From Manihot esculenta (lineage: Eukaryota > Streptophyta > Magnoliopsida > Malpighiales > Euphorbiaceae): a stretch of 64,000 nucleotides of DNA. The position numbers and the translations under genes were made by a program. Shown in pieces: positions 1 through 10,025 of this stretch. The stretch is taken from NCBI RefSeq assembly GCF_001659605.2, contig NC_035162.2, positions 25,834,161 to 25,898,160 of the forward strand. Direction: 5' to 3'. Numbering within the stretch: position 1 is the stretch's first letter; every line of letters begins with the position of its first letter. Under the pieces are notes generated by a model that did no database searches, had not been told where the DNA came from, and saw only the letters and a list, made by a program, of their open reading frames with translations.

Positions 1-295
1 ATCTATATGAAATGTTTTACTGATGAGAAATATTGAACCAAGCTTGATGTATGTTATGTTGACCCACTAGAGCATTTGATGAGGGCTCTAGTATGGGGTT
101 TTATACTTATAGTTATGATGCATGCACAGGTCAAGCTTGGCATATGAAAAGTTTAAAGTTTTTATGAAAATGTATGATCATGTATGGGATTTTATCAGGT
201 GTACAGGATGTATGTTAGGCTTGCTACAGGTTCCGGCGACCTTAAGTCGATCTGAATCCTAGCGCCGGCAGCGGTCTGGTTTCCGGGTCGTTACA
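1..295 (+). mobile_element. 3' part of a Tekay-like LTR (cut by window edge)
   Basis: The last 295 bases of a Tekay-type LTR. They show the same closing block as the other LTRs in the window: a GATCATGTATGGGAT stretch, the 'GGCTTGCTAC...CGGC' block, the 'AGCGCCGG' block and the terminal GGGTCGTTACA. The LTR ends with CA at 294-295 and no initiator-Met primer site follows. This end is therefore a 3' LTR or a solo LTR, not a 5' LTR. The left end and target duplication lie outside the window. Confidence 0.8.
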
Positions 296-298
296 CAA

Positions 299-570
299 AG
301 TCTTTCATGACAATCATATTCAAGAAAACAATTCAAGGTTGGTGATAAAGTCCTACTCTTCGATTCTCATTTAAAATTATTTCTATGGAAGCTACGGTCT
401 AGATGGATTGGACCATTCATTATGGAGCATACTTATCCCTATGGAGCCATAGATATTCGCAGTTTGGAAACCAAAAAAGTCTTTAAAGTAGATGGACATC
501 ATCTGAAATCGTTCTATGAAGGGTTTACAGTACAAGTAGTGGAAGAAGTTCCACTAAATCATCCTCCATA
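299..570 (+). pseudogene. Integrase C-terminal end, Athila/Tat type, frameshifted
   Basis: The translated stretch has the marks of the integrase tail of plant Athila/Tat retrotransposons. It shows 'FKVGDKVLLFDSHLKLF', then 'KLRSRWIGPF' (the GPY/F-like element), then 'FKVDGHHLKSFYE', and stops at the TAG near 568. The preceding 'FHDNHIQE' part lies in another frame, so about one base has been lost near 333. The catalytic core is absent because the relic is truncated on the left by the LTR ending at 295. It is non-functional. Family recognition is by motif only. Confidence 0.7.
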
Positions 571-607
571 GGAGCTGAGCTTATTGCATTAAAATAAAAA
601 AACAAAG

Positions 608-960
608 ATATGTGTTTGTTTGCCCAAACAGGAAGGCAAACCAAACCAGATGTGCAGAAACTAAATGCTTTAACCCAATTCTAGGTTTTAATTATTTTGC
701 AGGTGAAAACTATTTGGTCAAACTGTTTGCCCAAACGACTGGGCAAACAGCCGAGACAATGCAAGAGACAGAAGAGAGCTTTCGACGGACTGATAGCCCG
801 AACCATAGAGACATGCGCAGGATTGTTTGACTAGCCCAATCGCCCAACCAACCGGACAAACAACAAACCCATGCGCGAGAAGAATGCCAGCAATAAGCCA
901 GACCACACCGCGCAACATTGTTCGACCAAGCTGTTTGTCCACACAGCTGGGCAAACAACC
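608..960 (+). repeat. Stem-loop minisatellite with TTTGCCCAAAC motifs
   Basis: Several imperfect copies of a unit with opposing motifs, TGTTTGCCCAAAC and GGGCAAACAG. The clearest hairpin is 723-750, with an 11-bp stem and a 6-nt loop. Weaker copies occur near 610-650, 840-875 and 925-957. The same motif and its surroundings recur inside element B at 58300-58510. It lies between the integrase end and the third open frame of the Athila/Tat-like relic. Function is unknown. Confidence 0.7.
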
Positions 961-1304
961 GAAGATAAGAAATCGACAGAGGAGCCAAACAAGGCAGTAC
1001 CACTTTCATTTAAAAACTCAACATTTCATTTTTCCCTCACACAACTCTTTTTCTTCTCAGAAAAATCTCTGGTCTTCCTCTTCCATCATAAAACCCAAAA
1101 GCTCAAATGGCACGAACCAAGATAGTCGTGACCTCTGGACCGGGACAGTGGCGCCGACTAGGGCTCCCACGGCCAGTCAGGGATGCCGACAGTAGCGACG
1201 ATGAACCTGTCAACCCATCATCCATCGTTGATAGCACTATTGAATAGGGCAACCCTACAACACCAACATCGGCACTCACCCGAACCTACCAACGCTGCCA
1301 GAGG

Positions 1305-1309
1305 AAAGC
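1305..1309. repeat. Target site duplication AAAGC (left)
   Basis: The five bases AAAGC flank the minus-strand solo LTR at 1305-1309 and again at 3027-3031, as expected for Ty3/gypsy integration. Confidence 0.85.
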
Positions 1310-3026
1310 TGTAACGACCCGAAAATCGTACCGCTACCGACGCTAGGATCCAGATCGGCTTAAGGCCGCCAGGACCCGTAGCAAGCCTGACATGTTACCT
1401 GTAAACCTGTTTAATCCCACACATGATCAACAACATACATAGAAATTTAAAACTTTCCTTTCATACATTCTATCATACACCAAACTCAACCTGTGCATGC
1501 ACTGAACATATACATAATCATAAACTCAACCCCTCTGTGGGATCTCATCAATGCCCTCAATGGACGATATACATGCTGAGTTGGCTAGACATAAACATCA
1601 ATAACATTAAGATCATGTTTCTAAAAGGGATTACATTAATCTATGGTCAAGCACACTTCTAACCTCAATATCGTTACATTACATATCTATACATCATAAT
1701 ACAATCTGTCATGTCCACATTCTAACTATTACATACGTGTGACTTCATTATTCTTCTTGACTTCTCTGTCTAACCCGTACCTGCAAACCTGGGGAGTTTG
1801 GGAGAGGGGTGAACTACTAGAGCCCAGTGAGCAGAATAGTAAAGCATTTAAAACATATGATAATATGAAATGCATCACATCACAACTAATCATATCAAGG
1901 ATGAACTTGTCACCATTTAGCCCTCTACATAATCCAATCATGCCAGGGGCGTAGTGCAGGCCACATCCGGTCTTTCTCTTACATAGTGCCAGGGGCGTAG
2001 TGCAGGCCACACCTGGACTTCCATATCATATCATCATATCATAGCATATGAGGGCTAATGGATCATTCAACATTCATCCACATCAACAACATATTATGCA
2101 ATGCAACATATTCGTGATTTCTAATGCAAGCATCCTAGAATATCACATGGCATCCGTGATGCATGAACATGCTCAAAACTGATTTATTTATTTAAAAGCA
2201 TAAGAGTCATTCCACTCACCTCTGGCTAGCTCTGACACTGACTGAAGCAGCTGACTCACTGCTGGGGTCCTCGGTTCCTCAAGTCCGAACCTACACAGGC
2301 GAACTCAAATGAGGGACCAACATACTAGAACATAACTCTAAAACATCCCCCAAAACCCCCTAAAACATCTCAAAACATCCATGCAAGAACATGCAAAGGA
2401 AGGCTGGACAGGGCAGGTTCGGCGGCACATTCGGCGGCCGAAAGTCCCTCCAGCACTGTTACCGTTCACGGCCCAGGGCTATCCCTCGCCTGGCCTCTTT
2501 GCCACCTCGGGCTTTCCACTGGCGTCGTGAACAGCTCTTAACATCCATTCACCCTCACGGGTTCCTGGCAGGATTTGTCCCCTTGGGTTCTTGCATCGAG
2601 TGCATCCTTCCCCAAGTGGATTTGGCCCAAATTTCCCTTTGGAAATTAGGTCGCCTCCCCCACTACTCGAACCCTTGACCTCCCACTTTAAGGGAATAGT
2701 CTGGTGAGAGTGAGTACCAGTTGTTCCGAACAAGTGGTACTCACTCTCACCAGACTATTCCCTTAAAGTGGGAGGTCAAGGGTTCGAGTAGTGGGGGAGG
2801 CGACCTAATTTCCAAAGGGAAATTTGGGCCAAATCCACTTGGGGAAGGATGCACTCGATGCAAGAACCCAAGGGGACAAATCCTGCCAGGAACCCGTGAG
2901 GGTGAATGGATGTTAAGAGCTGTTCACGACGCCAGTGGAAAGCCCGAGGTGGCAAAGAGGCCAGGCGAGGGATAGCCCTGGGCCGTGAACGGTAACAGTG
3001 CCGGGGATCACGTCCGGGCTGTTACA
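1310..3026 (-). mobile_element. Solo Tekay-like LTR, minus strand, with internal palindrome
   Basis: Read on the minus strand it begins TGTAACAGCCCGG at 3026 and ends CGGGTCGTTACA at 1310. The shared Tekay landmarks are in the expected order: GGTCCCTCATTTGAGTCC near 2300, the 'CCTGGCAC..' minisatellite at 1945-2015 and the 'GCTTGCTAC..GGTCC' block near 1350-1400. It is flanked by AAAGC on both sides, so it is a clean insertion that recombined to a solo LTR. The U3 half carries an inverted duplication (2453-3001) not seen in the other LTRs here. It interrupts the Athila/Tat-like relic. Confidence 0.85.
2453..3001. repeat. 549-bp near-perfect inverted repeat (palindrome)
   Basis: The arms 2453-2726 and 2728-3001 (274 bp each) are reverse complements about base 2727. 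Base-by-base comparison found one mismatch, the pair 2720/2734. There is essentially no loop. The right arm carries a promoter-like box GGTTCGAGT near 2780 and a TGGTACTCACTC stretch near 2735, recalling the B and A boxes of tRNA-derived SINEs. The similar translations of the two strands here are a by-product of the symmetry, not genes. It could fold into a long hairpin if transcribed. Confidence 0.95.
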
Positions 3027-3031
3027 AAAGC

Positions 3032-3297
3032 AACAAGGAACCCAACCACCGATGAGACAGCCACTGCAGCACAAGGAAACCCAGCAAATGCGATGGAAGT
3101 AGAAACGACAGAACCAACAGAGCCCACTACCAAAAGCCAATCAGCCTACCTTTATGACACAGACTGCCCAGCCTGATCGTTTGCTTAGCCAACCGAGCCA
3201 AACACACTTAGAACAGCCCTGAACTTCCACAAGCAATTAGAAAAAGCCAGGTTTGAGTCCATTGCTCAGCTACCCATCAATCCAGGTAAGCTAATCC
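3032..3297 (+). mobile_element. Athila/Tat-like relic, second part
   Basis: Continuation of the relic interrupted at 1304. Dropping the solo LTR and one AAAGC copy joins the two parts without a gap. It is rich in ACA/CCA-type codons in one frame but has stop codons. It ends where the CRM-like LTR begins at about 3298. Confidence 0.55.
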
Positions 3298-4045
3298 TGA
3301 TGTAAGCACAACCAACAACACAAAAAATGAGGAGCTAACATTGCCTCAAGGACCAATTACAAGGTTGAGATCCAAGAGGTTGAAGGAAGCACTTCAAGGA
3401 TTCATGAAGGAATATGTTGAAGCTTTGCAAGTTCATTTTGAAGTTGAAGAACAATTTGGCCATTCCAAGTCAATCAGACCGAATGTGTCCTTATTGATGA
3501 TTCAAATTTTGTATTTGCATTAACAATTTCCCATCACTAATTCACTGGTGTGTAGTTAACCAGTAGTAGGTAGTTAACTAGTAGTAGGTAGTTATTTAGT
3601 AGTGGGTAGTTATCCAGTAGTGGATAGTGGCATAGATCATGGATTCATGCATAGTAGTGGGAAGTGGCATAGATCATGGGTCTTTATTTAGGTTTTTACT
3701 TATTATTATTATTATTATTTAGGCTAGGCTGCTCTAGGGTATATAAAGCATCTCTTTTTTCCATATTGTACACACAGATTATTAATTATTCAATACAATT
3801 GCTTTATACAATTCTTCTTTGAGAGCTTAAGAGAGATCTTGGTTCTTGATATTGCATCGTGAATAAGGTTTGTTACTAACTTGTATGATTCTTATTCTTG
3901 CTGCTCTTAAAATCAATAAGTTATAAGTGTTCTTAATTGCATGTTAATTAAGGATGCTTTAGATTGGAGAATTATTTTCTGAACTAAGTTCTTTTTACTA
4001 GGGTATGTATCGTTTGAGTCTCTAATAGGTTGGGGTTCCACATCA
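3298..4045 (+). mobile_element. 5' LTR of a CRM-like chromovirus
   Basis: The 3' border is set by an initiator-Met primer site two bases beyond the CA at 4044-4045. The 5' border is proposed at TGATGTAAGC (3298) because no second LTR is available for comparison. A TATA box (TATATAAA, about 3740-3748) lies in the right place. The 5' part encodes a fragment reading 'PQGPITRLRSKRLKEAL', which resembles the integrase tail that runs into the 3' LTR in CRM elements. Family assignment is inferred. Confidence 0.65.
3341..3523 (+). pseudogene. Integrase C-terminal tail fragment encoded within the LTR
   Basis: A 60-codon open stretch with 'GPITRLRSKRLKEALQGF' followed by acidic and glutamine-rich residues, ending at a TAA. 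This motif is the usual end of gag-pol in CRM-type plant chromoviruses, where the reading frame overlaps the LTR. Here it sits in the 5' LTR, upstream of the primer site, so it is only the LTR copy of that coding end. It is not a gene on its own. Confidence 0.55.
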
Positions 4046-4047
4046 GT

Positions 4048-4059
4048 TGGTATCAGAGC
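4048..4059 (+). other. Primer binding site, initiator tRNA-Met (CRM-like)
   Basis: TGGTATCAGAGC, complementary to the 3' end of plant initiator tRNA-Met, two bases after the LTR end at 4045. It is the standard primer site of plant chromoviruses. Confidence 0.9.
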
Positions 4060-5038
4060 TAGGCTTAGTAATAATTTCTTAACTATCATTTGTGTCTTTG
4101 TGTTCAATTTTGTTTATTATTAGCCGAAAATATCACTTTAGTTACTTGGTGTATTTTCTTCAATTTTTCTGTGATCTTTCCATTCGGAATACCTATTAGA
4201 GTCGAATCCATTGTTTAGTTGTTGTTCAAATCAAATTTTACCCTAAATACTTGTTCAAGTGGAATTACTATCTTTAGTGAGTTGGTTTGTGCTTTCTGCC
4301 CTAATTCGTATGCTTCTATTCTAATACTTTTAGAATAGTATTTTCAGTGCTTTACTTATGTCCGTATAAAAAAATACCAAAAAGAAAAATAAAAAGAAAA
4401 TGAATTTCTACAACTTTGGGTCAATTGTTGAAACTTCATTATGATATTGATACCTACTGATATAAATCATATTTCATATACCTTGAACATATTTATGGGC
4501 TTGGAATTCAAAATACATGTTTGGGGTAGGTTTAGGGACAAATTTGGGTAGTATTTTCACAAAACAATTGTACTTAATACTTGCTGTTTTAAGTGTCTAT
4601 TTTATTTTCTTGCTTTGAATTATTTTTGTTGAGTCAATATTAACATCAGTTAAACTAGAATCACATGCTTAGGGAAAACTTCGTGTTAAGCACATCCGTC
4701 TTGTCAATTTTTTATTATTAGTTTGTTAATTTGGTATCTTTTTGTCTGTTGATTCCTTACACTTAGTTTGACAAATTGCACATTGTTAAACATCTAATTA
4801 CACTTAGTACACGAAATTTCACTTTTGTGTGCTAAATCAATCTGTTTGTTCATTTTGGTCAGTTTGCATCTAGTGTTGTTTCCTACCTTTTCTTGTTAGG
4901 TCTTTTCTTGCTTTCCTTATTATTTGAATCATACAAGCTTGGCTTATTGAATCTTTATTCTGAAATGCACTTTTGAGATACCAAGTGAGTGTTTGAAAGT
5001 TAAACACGTGAGTTGAGAGAATTGTGAATTTTTCTATA
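4060..5038 (+). other. Untranslated leader of the CRM-like element
   Basis: AT-rich, no significant coding stretch, between the primer site and the gag start. I see nothing else in it. Confidence 0.6.
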
Positions 5039-7738
5039 ATGTCTGGGCATAATACTAATGATACTTCTGACCCTACGTTTGATCTTAAAGATATGTATAA
5101 AGCTTTCATGGATAGCTTTCAGAAGCTAAATTTGAGAATGGATAACCTTGAGGACAACCTTAGATCTTCAAAGAGCAAGTCCAATTAGGGGGATGATGAT
5201 ACATACGATCCATCCTATGAAGAGGAAAATGTGGCACAATCAGCCCCTTTCCAAGTCAGAAGGTTCAATGATCGTGTACCCTATGTAGATAACAATATGA
5301 ACTCCATAAAGATGAAGATTCCAAGCTTCAATGATAAGGCTGATGTTGATGCCTATTTAGAGTGGGAGTGTAAAGTGGAGATGGTTTTTAACTATCAAAG
5401 CTATTCAGACAATAAAAAGGTAAAACTTGCTACCCTTGAGTTTTCAGACTATGCACTAATATGGTGGGATGAGCTTGTGAAATCTAGGAGAAGGAATGGA
5501 GAGTTACCCATTGGTAGTTGGGAAGAGATGAAGCGAATCATAAGGAAGAAATATGTGCCTACTTATTACCATAGAGATCTCCATCATTAGTTGCAAAGAT
5601 TAACCCAGGGATCAAAATCTGTTGATGAGTATCATAAGGAGATGGAGTTGCTCCTGATCAAAGCAAACATAGTGGAGGAGGAAGACCAGACTATGGCTCG
5701 TTTCTTTGGTGGTTTAAATAAGGAGATTGCTGATGTGGTTGATTTCCAACCATATATTGATTTGGAAGACTTGGTGAACATTGCCATTAAGGTAGAAAGA
5801 CAAAAAGGCCGAAATAGATGGGGGAGTAACAGGGCTGCTCAAAACTCCAACAACAAATGGGGTTCCAAATGGAACACCAAGCCTGATCTTAAAAGGTTTG
5901 ATAAGTCTTCAACTCTATAAGGCATGTTACCTTCCAAAGAAACATCTAACTCTCATGGTAAAAATGAATCAGCCTCTAATTCTAATAGGACTAGATATAT
6001 TCAGTGCTTTAAATGTAAAGGGCGTGGGCATTATGCCAATGAGTGTGTTAATAAACGTGCCATGATAGTGAGGGGAGATGAGATAGTCTCCGAAACTGAT
6101 TCTGATTTTGACGAAATACCACCTTTAGAAGATTGTTCTGATGTAGAGATAGAAGAGTATCCTGTTCAAGGAGAGTCCTTAGTGATATTGCGTACTTTAA
6201 ATGTTTATATTAAAGAAGAGGGACTTGAACAGTGTGAAAAAATCTTTCACACTCGTTGTTTGATAGGTGGTAAAGTCTGTTGCACAATAATAGATTCAGG
6301 TAGTCAAATTAATTGTGCCAGTACTATTTTAGTTGATAAATTAGGACTAGAAACTATGAAACACCTTAATCCTTACAGACTTTAGTGGTTGAATGATAGT
6401 GGCGAGACAAAGGTAACCAAGCAATGTAAAGTGTCATTTTCTATTGGCAAGTATGTAGATGAGGTTACTTGTGATATTGTACCCATGCAGGCTGGACATA
6501 TTTTGTTGGGTAGACCATGGTAATTTGATAGGCATGTCATTCATGATGGGTATAGTAATAGGTTTTCTTTTACGTTCCTTGGTATAAAACATATACTTGT
6601 ACCATTATCTCCTAAGGATGTATATGCAGATCAAGTGAAATTACAACAATTTGGTAAATTGAGTAAGGGAGGTGAGACAAGTAAAAAGGATGAGGGAAAA
6701 GAGGCCAGTAGTAAAAAGAAGGTTTCGAATGGCCTAAAGGAGAGTGACTGCACAGGAAAGGATAAAAATGAGAGACATGTAGGAGAGAAAACGTTAGTGA
6801 GTGTGGAGGTAAAAGGAGAGCTGAGTGAGAAGAGTGAAGAATTCAATAAGTCTTCATTTTATTGTAAAGAGAAAGAGTTGAAGAAAGCATACTTAGGGAA
6901 GAGAGCTTTGATTATGTTGCGTTTTAGTTCCAATTTTATGATTGAGACTAATCCTATTGATGAATTGCCTAGTTCTTTTTCTAAGTTATTGCAGGATTTT
7001 GCGGATGTATTTCCTGAGGAGGTTTCATCTGGGTTGCCACCCATTAGAGGAATAGAACATCAGATCGATTTTGTTCCTGGAGCTCAGATTCCAAACCGTC
7101 TAGCTTACCGGAGTAATCTTGAGGAGACGAAGGAATTACAAAAGCAAGTTGATGAGTTGCTAGCTAAGGGACATATCAGGGAGAGCCTCAATCCATGCAC
7201 AGTACCTGTTTTGTTGGTTTCAAAGAAAGATGAAACAATGCGCACGTGTGTTGATTGTCGTGCGATCAACAAAATCATTGTAAAGTATCGCCATCCTATT
7301 CCTAGATTAGATGATATGCTTGAAGAATTATGTGGTGTTGTTTTCTTTACAAAAATTGATTTGAGAAACGGTTATTATCAAATTAGGATGAAGTTAGGTG
7401 ATGAGCGGAAAACTGCCTTTAAGACTAAATATAGTTTATATGAATGGTTAGTGATGCCTTTTAGCTTAACTAATGTACCTAGCCCATTTATGAGATTAAT
7501 GAACCATGTTTTGCATGATTACCTAGGTAAGTTTGTGGTAGTGTATTTTGATGATATATTGATTTATAGCCGAAACTTGGATGATCATATTAGGCATGTT
7601 GAACTTGTTCTACAGAAGTTGCGTGAACATGAATTGTATGCTAATCTTAAGAAATGCACATTTTGTACTGATAGTGTCATATTCCTAAGATTTATTATTA
7701 GTTCACGTGGAGTTGAGATAGATACTGAAAAGGTTAAG
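5039..7738 (+). pseudogene. Decayed gag-protease-RT of the CRM-like element
   Basis: One reading frame opens at the ATG at 5039 and is broken by in-frame stops at 5186, 5588, 5918, 6383 and about 6523. It continues in the same frame to the insertion at 7739. Gag has the 'DAYLEWECKVEMVF' and 'WWDEL' capsid-like signature (5340-5480) and a CCHC zinc knuckle 'CFKCKGRGHYANEC' (6007-6050). The protease has a DSGS site near 6293. The reverse transcriptase has 'FTKIDLRNGYYQI' and the YFDD catalytic box near 7544-7555. The remaining RT, RNase H and integrase lie after the solo LTR. Most visible stops look like glutamine codons turned to TAG or TAA. It is non-functional. Confidence 0.88.
7734..7738. 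repeat. Target site duplication TTAAG
   Basis: TTAAG at 7734-7738 and 8538-8542 flanks the solo LTR. The reading frame of the interrupted RT/RNase H region resumes after the second copy. Confidence 0.85.
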
Positions 7739-8537
7739 TGACGTGGAACCCTATGGCACAAGCTTCAAACCCACACGCACAAGTAGATATGGAATCCAAA
7801 GATCTGATAAACCCACCTCCTATGGCACCCCAAACTTAGAGAAGCTGAAACACCAATGATCGAAGGATTTAGATGAGAATCCAACAAACGCCACAACGAA
7901 TAGTTGATAAGTTAGCCAAGATTCCTGGTGCAATTGATGAAAGCAAATCCTCACTCTCACTCAAAGCAATACACGCCAAAGGCATGAAAGAAATTCTGAA
8001 AAGTTTGATTAAAAGCTACCTCTTACAATTGTTTCTTATCCTTATATAGTAAGGAGAAAAACAAATAAAACCCTAAGACACTCTTCTTGGACCTGACTTA
8101 AACACATAAGGCCCAAGCCCAATCACATACTAAAATAACACATAAGTATTAAAACATAAGCCCAAAACATGGTCCAACACTCTAAAACTTAAAAGATAAA
8201 GTATGGCCAGAATACAAGCCCAAACAAAGCTAAAATAAAACAAGTGTTAAATAATAAAATATAGCAAGCCCATCATAACAAAATTGAATCTTCACAAAAG
8301 CCTTACTTGATCTTCACTTTAGGCTTCCCTTTGTGTAGTTTTAGCCCATAGGTTTGATTAGGCTCCCTAAGCATATGATTGCAAGTGTTGCACCAAATCT
8401 GTCCCATATGAGTTGAAGCACGCCCCAAATATATATGGATCATATGAATATGATTTTGAACTCCTTTTAGATCCATTTGAATGACATAAGTTTGCTCCAC
8501 ACCATTATTAGAAATTTGCTCTATTGGATCCGTATCA
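7739..8537 (-). mobile_element. Solo LTR, minus strand, inserted in the CRM-like pol
   Basis: A 799-bp insertion with TG...CA ends and TTAAG duplications, breaking the coding region between 'DTEKVK' and '[10 protein letters not shown]'. On the minus strand it starts TGATACGGATCC, carries a TATA box (TATATAAG, plus positions 8041-8048) and ends TTCCACGTCA. Its start, TGATNNG, and its size resemble the 3298-4045 LTR, so it may be a related family. An open stretch on the minus strand (8303-8596) overlaps its border and is chimeric, so it is not called as a gene. Confidence 0.85.
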
Positions 8538-8542
8538 TTAAG

Positions 8543-10025
8543 GCTATCCAAGAATGGCCTACACCTAAGAATGCTAATGAGGTGAGATCCTTTCATGAAT
8601 TAGCAAGTTTCTATAAGAGGTTTGTTAGAGATTTTAGCACTATTGCTGCACCTCTAAATGAGATCATTAAAAAGGCTGTTGGGTTTAAATGGGGTAAAGA
8701 ACAGGAACTTGCATTTAACACACTAAAAGAAAAACTTACTATTGCTCCTGTTTTAATTTTACCTGATTTTTCTAAAACCTTTGAAATCGAATGTGATGCT
8801 TCTGGGATTGGTATTGGTGCTATTCTTATGCAGGAAGGCCAATCCATAACATATTTCAGTGAGAAGCTAGGTGGTGCACACTTGAACTATTCCACCTATG
8901 ACAAAATGTTCTACGCACTAATTAGGGCTCTTGAAGTTTAGAAACACTACTTGCTGCCTAATGAGTCCGTGATTCATACCGACCATTAGTCTCTCAAACA
9001 CTTGAAGGGACAAGGTAAGTTGAACAAGCGACATGGTAAGTGGTTTGAGTATCTCAAAATCTTTCCTTATGTGATTAAATACAAGCATGGTAAAGAGAAT
9101 GTGGTTACTGATACATTATCTAGACATTAGGCATTGACTTCTATGCTTAGTTCTAAGTTGTTAAGGTTTGATCATTATAAAGATATGTATGAGAAAGATA
9201 CTGATTTTTCTGATGTATTTAAGGCATGTGAACATGGGGCGTTTAACAAGTTCCATTTGCATGATAGGTTTCTTTTTAGGGGAAAATAAATATGCATACC
9301 CAATTGTTCAGTGCGTGAGTTGCTTGTTAGAGAATCGCATTCAGGAGGAATAATGGGACATTTTGGTGTGCAAAAGACTTTAGATATGTTGAATGAATGC
9401 TTTTATTGGCCTAATATGCGAAAATATGTAGAGAAAATTTGTGCTCAATACTTTGCATGTAAACAGGCTAAATCTAAGTCCTTGCCACATGGGTTGTATA
9501 CTCCTTTGCCTGTACCTATTGAACCTTGGACTGATATATCTATGGATTTTGTGATAGGTTTACCTAGGACAAAAAGAGGTAGAGATTCAGTGTTTGTTGT
9601 TATAGATCGCTTTAGTAAGATGGCACATTTTATTCCATGTCATAAAACTGATGATGCAACGAACATAGCTGATTTATTTTTCAGGGAAGTAGTCTGTTTG
9701 CATGGTATACCTAGGTCTATTATTTCTGATAGAGATTTTAAGTTCCTTAGTCATTTCTGGCATGTTTTGTGGGGAAAATTGGGTACTAAACTTTTATTTT
9801 CTACTACTTGTCATCCACAAACAGATGGCCAAACTGAAGTTGTTAATAGGACTTTAGAAACTATGCTTCGTGCTATACTGGGAAGGAACTTAAAAAATTG
9901 GGAAGAATGTTTGCCATATGTTGAATTTGCTTATAATCGTGTTGTCCATTCTGCTAATGGTTATTCACCTTTTGAGATTGTGTATGGTTTTAATCCATTA
10001 ACTGTATTGGATTTAATGCCTTTAT
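8543..10025 (+). pseudogene. Decayed RT/RNase H-integrase of the CRM-like element
   Basis: Second half of pol. It starts with the RT thumb ('[17 protein letters not shown]') and RNase H ('[16 protein letters not shown]', '[14 protein letters not shown]'). The integrase follows, with a zinc-binding H-H-C-C region ('[14 protein letters not shown]...YFACKQAK', from about 9340). It also has the first Asp ('MDFVIGLP'), the second ('SDRDFKFL') and Glu ('[14 protein letters not shown]'). Stops occur at 8939, 8987 and 9128, with a frameshift near 9286. It is cut at 'LDLMPLL' (10025) by insertion of the Tekay element. The integrase tail and 3' LTR of this copy are not found in the window. Confidence 0.88.

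Larger units (their letters stand above)
296..1304 (+). mobile_element. Athila/Tat-like Ty3/gypsy relic, first part
   Basis: Remnant of an older Ty3/gypsy element lying between two Tekay-type LTRs. It begins with the C-terminal end of an integrase (299-570). A non-coding stretch of stem-loop motifs follows (608-960). Then comes a short open stretch opening at an ATG near 1107 with the context CTCAAATGGC. This order (integrase, spacer, third open frame) suits Athila/Tat lineage elements; the lineage call is an inference. The relic resumes at 3032 after a solo LTR insertion. Confidence 0.6.

Noticed and set aside
2391..3176. Mirror-image open stretches on both strands (2479-2733 minus, 2721-2975 plus) and overlapping ones
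   Set aside because: They are consequences of the palindrome; same peptide from both arms, no known domain, and they lie inside an LTR.
8303..8596. 97-codon open stretch on the minus strand
   Set aside because: It runs across the solo LTR border at 8537-8542 into interrupted CRM-like pol, so it is a chimera created by the insertion.
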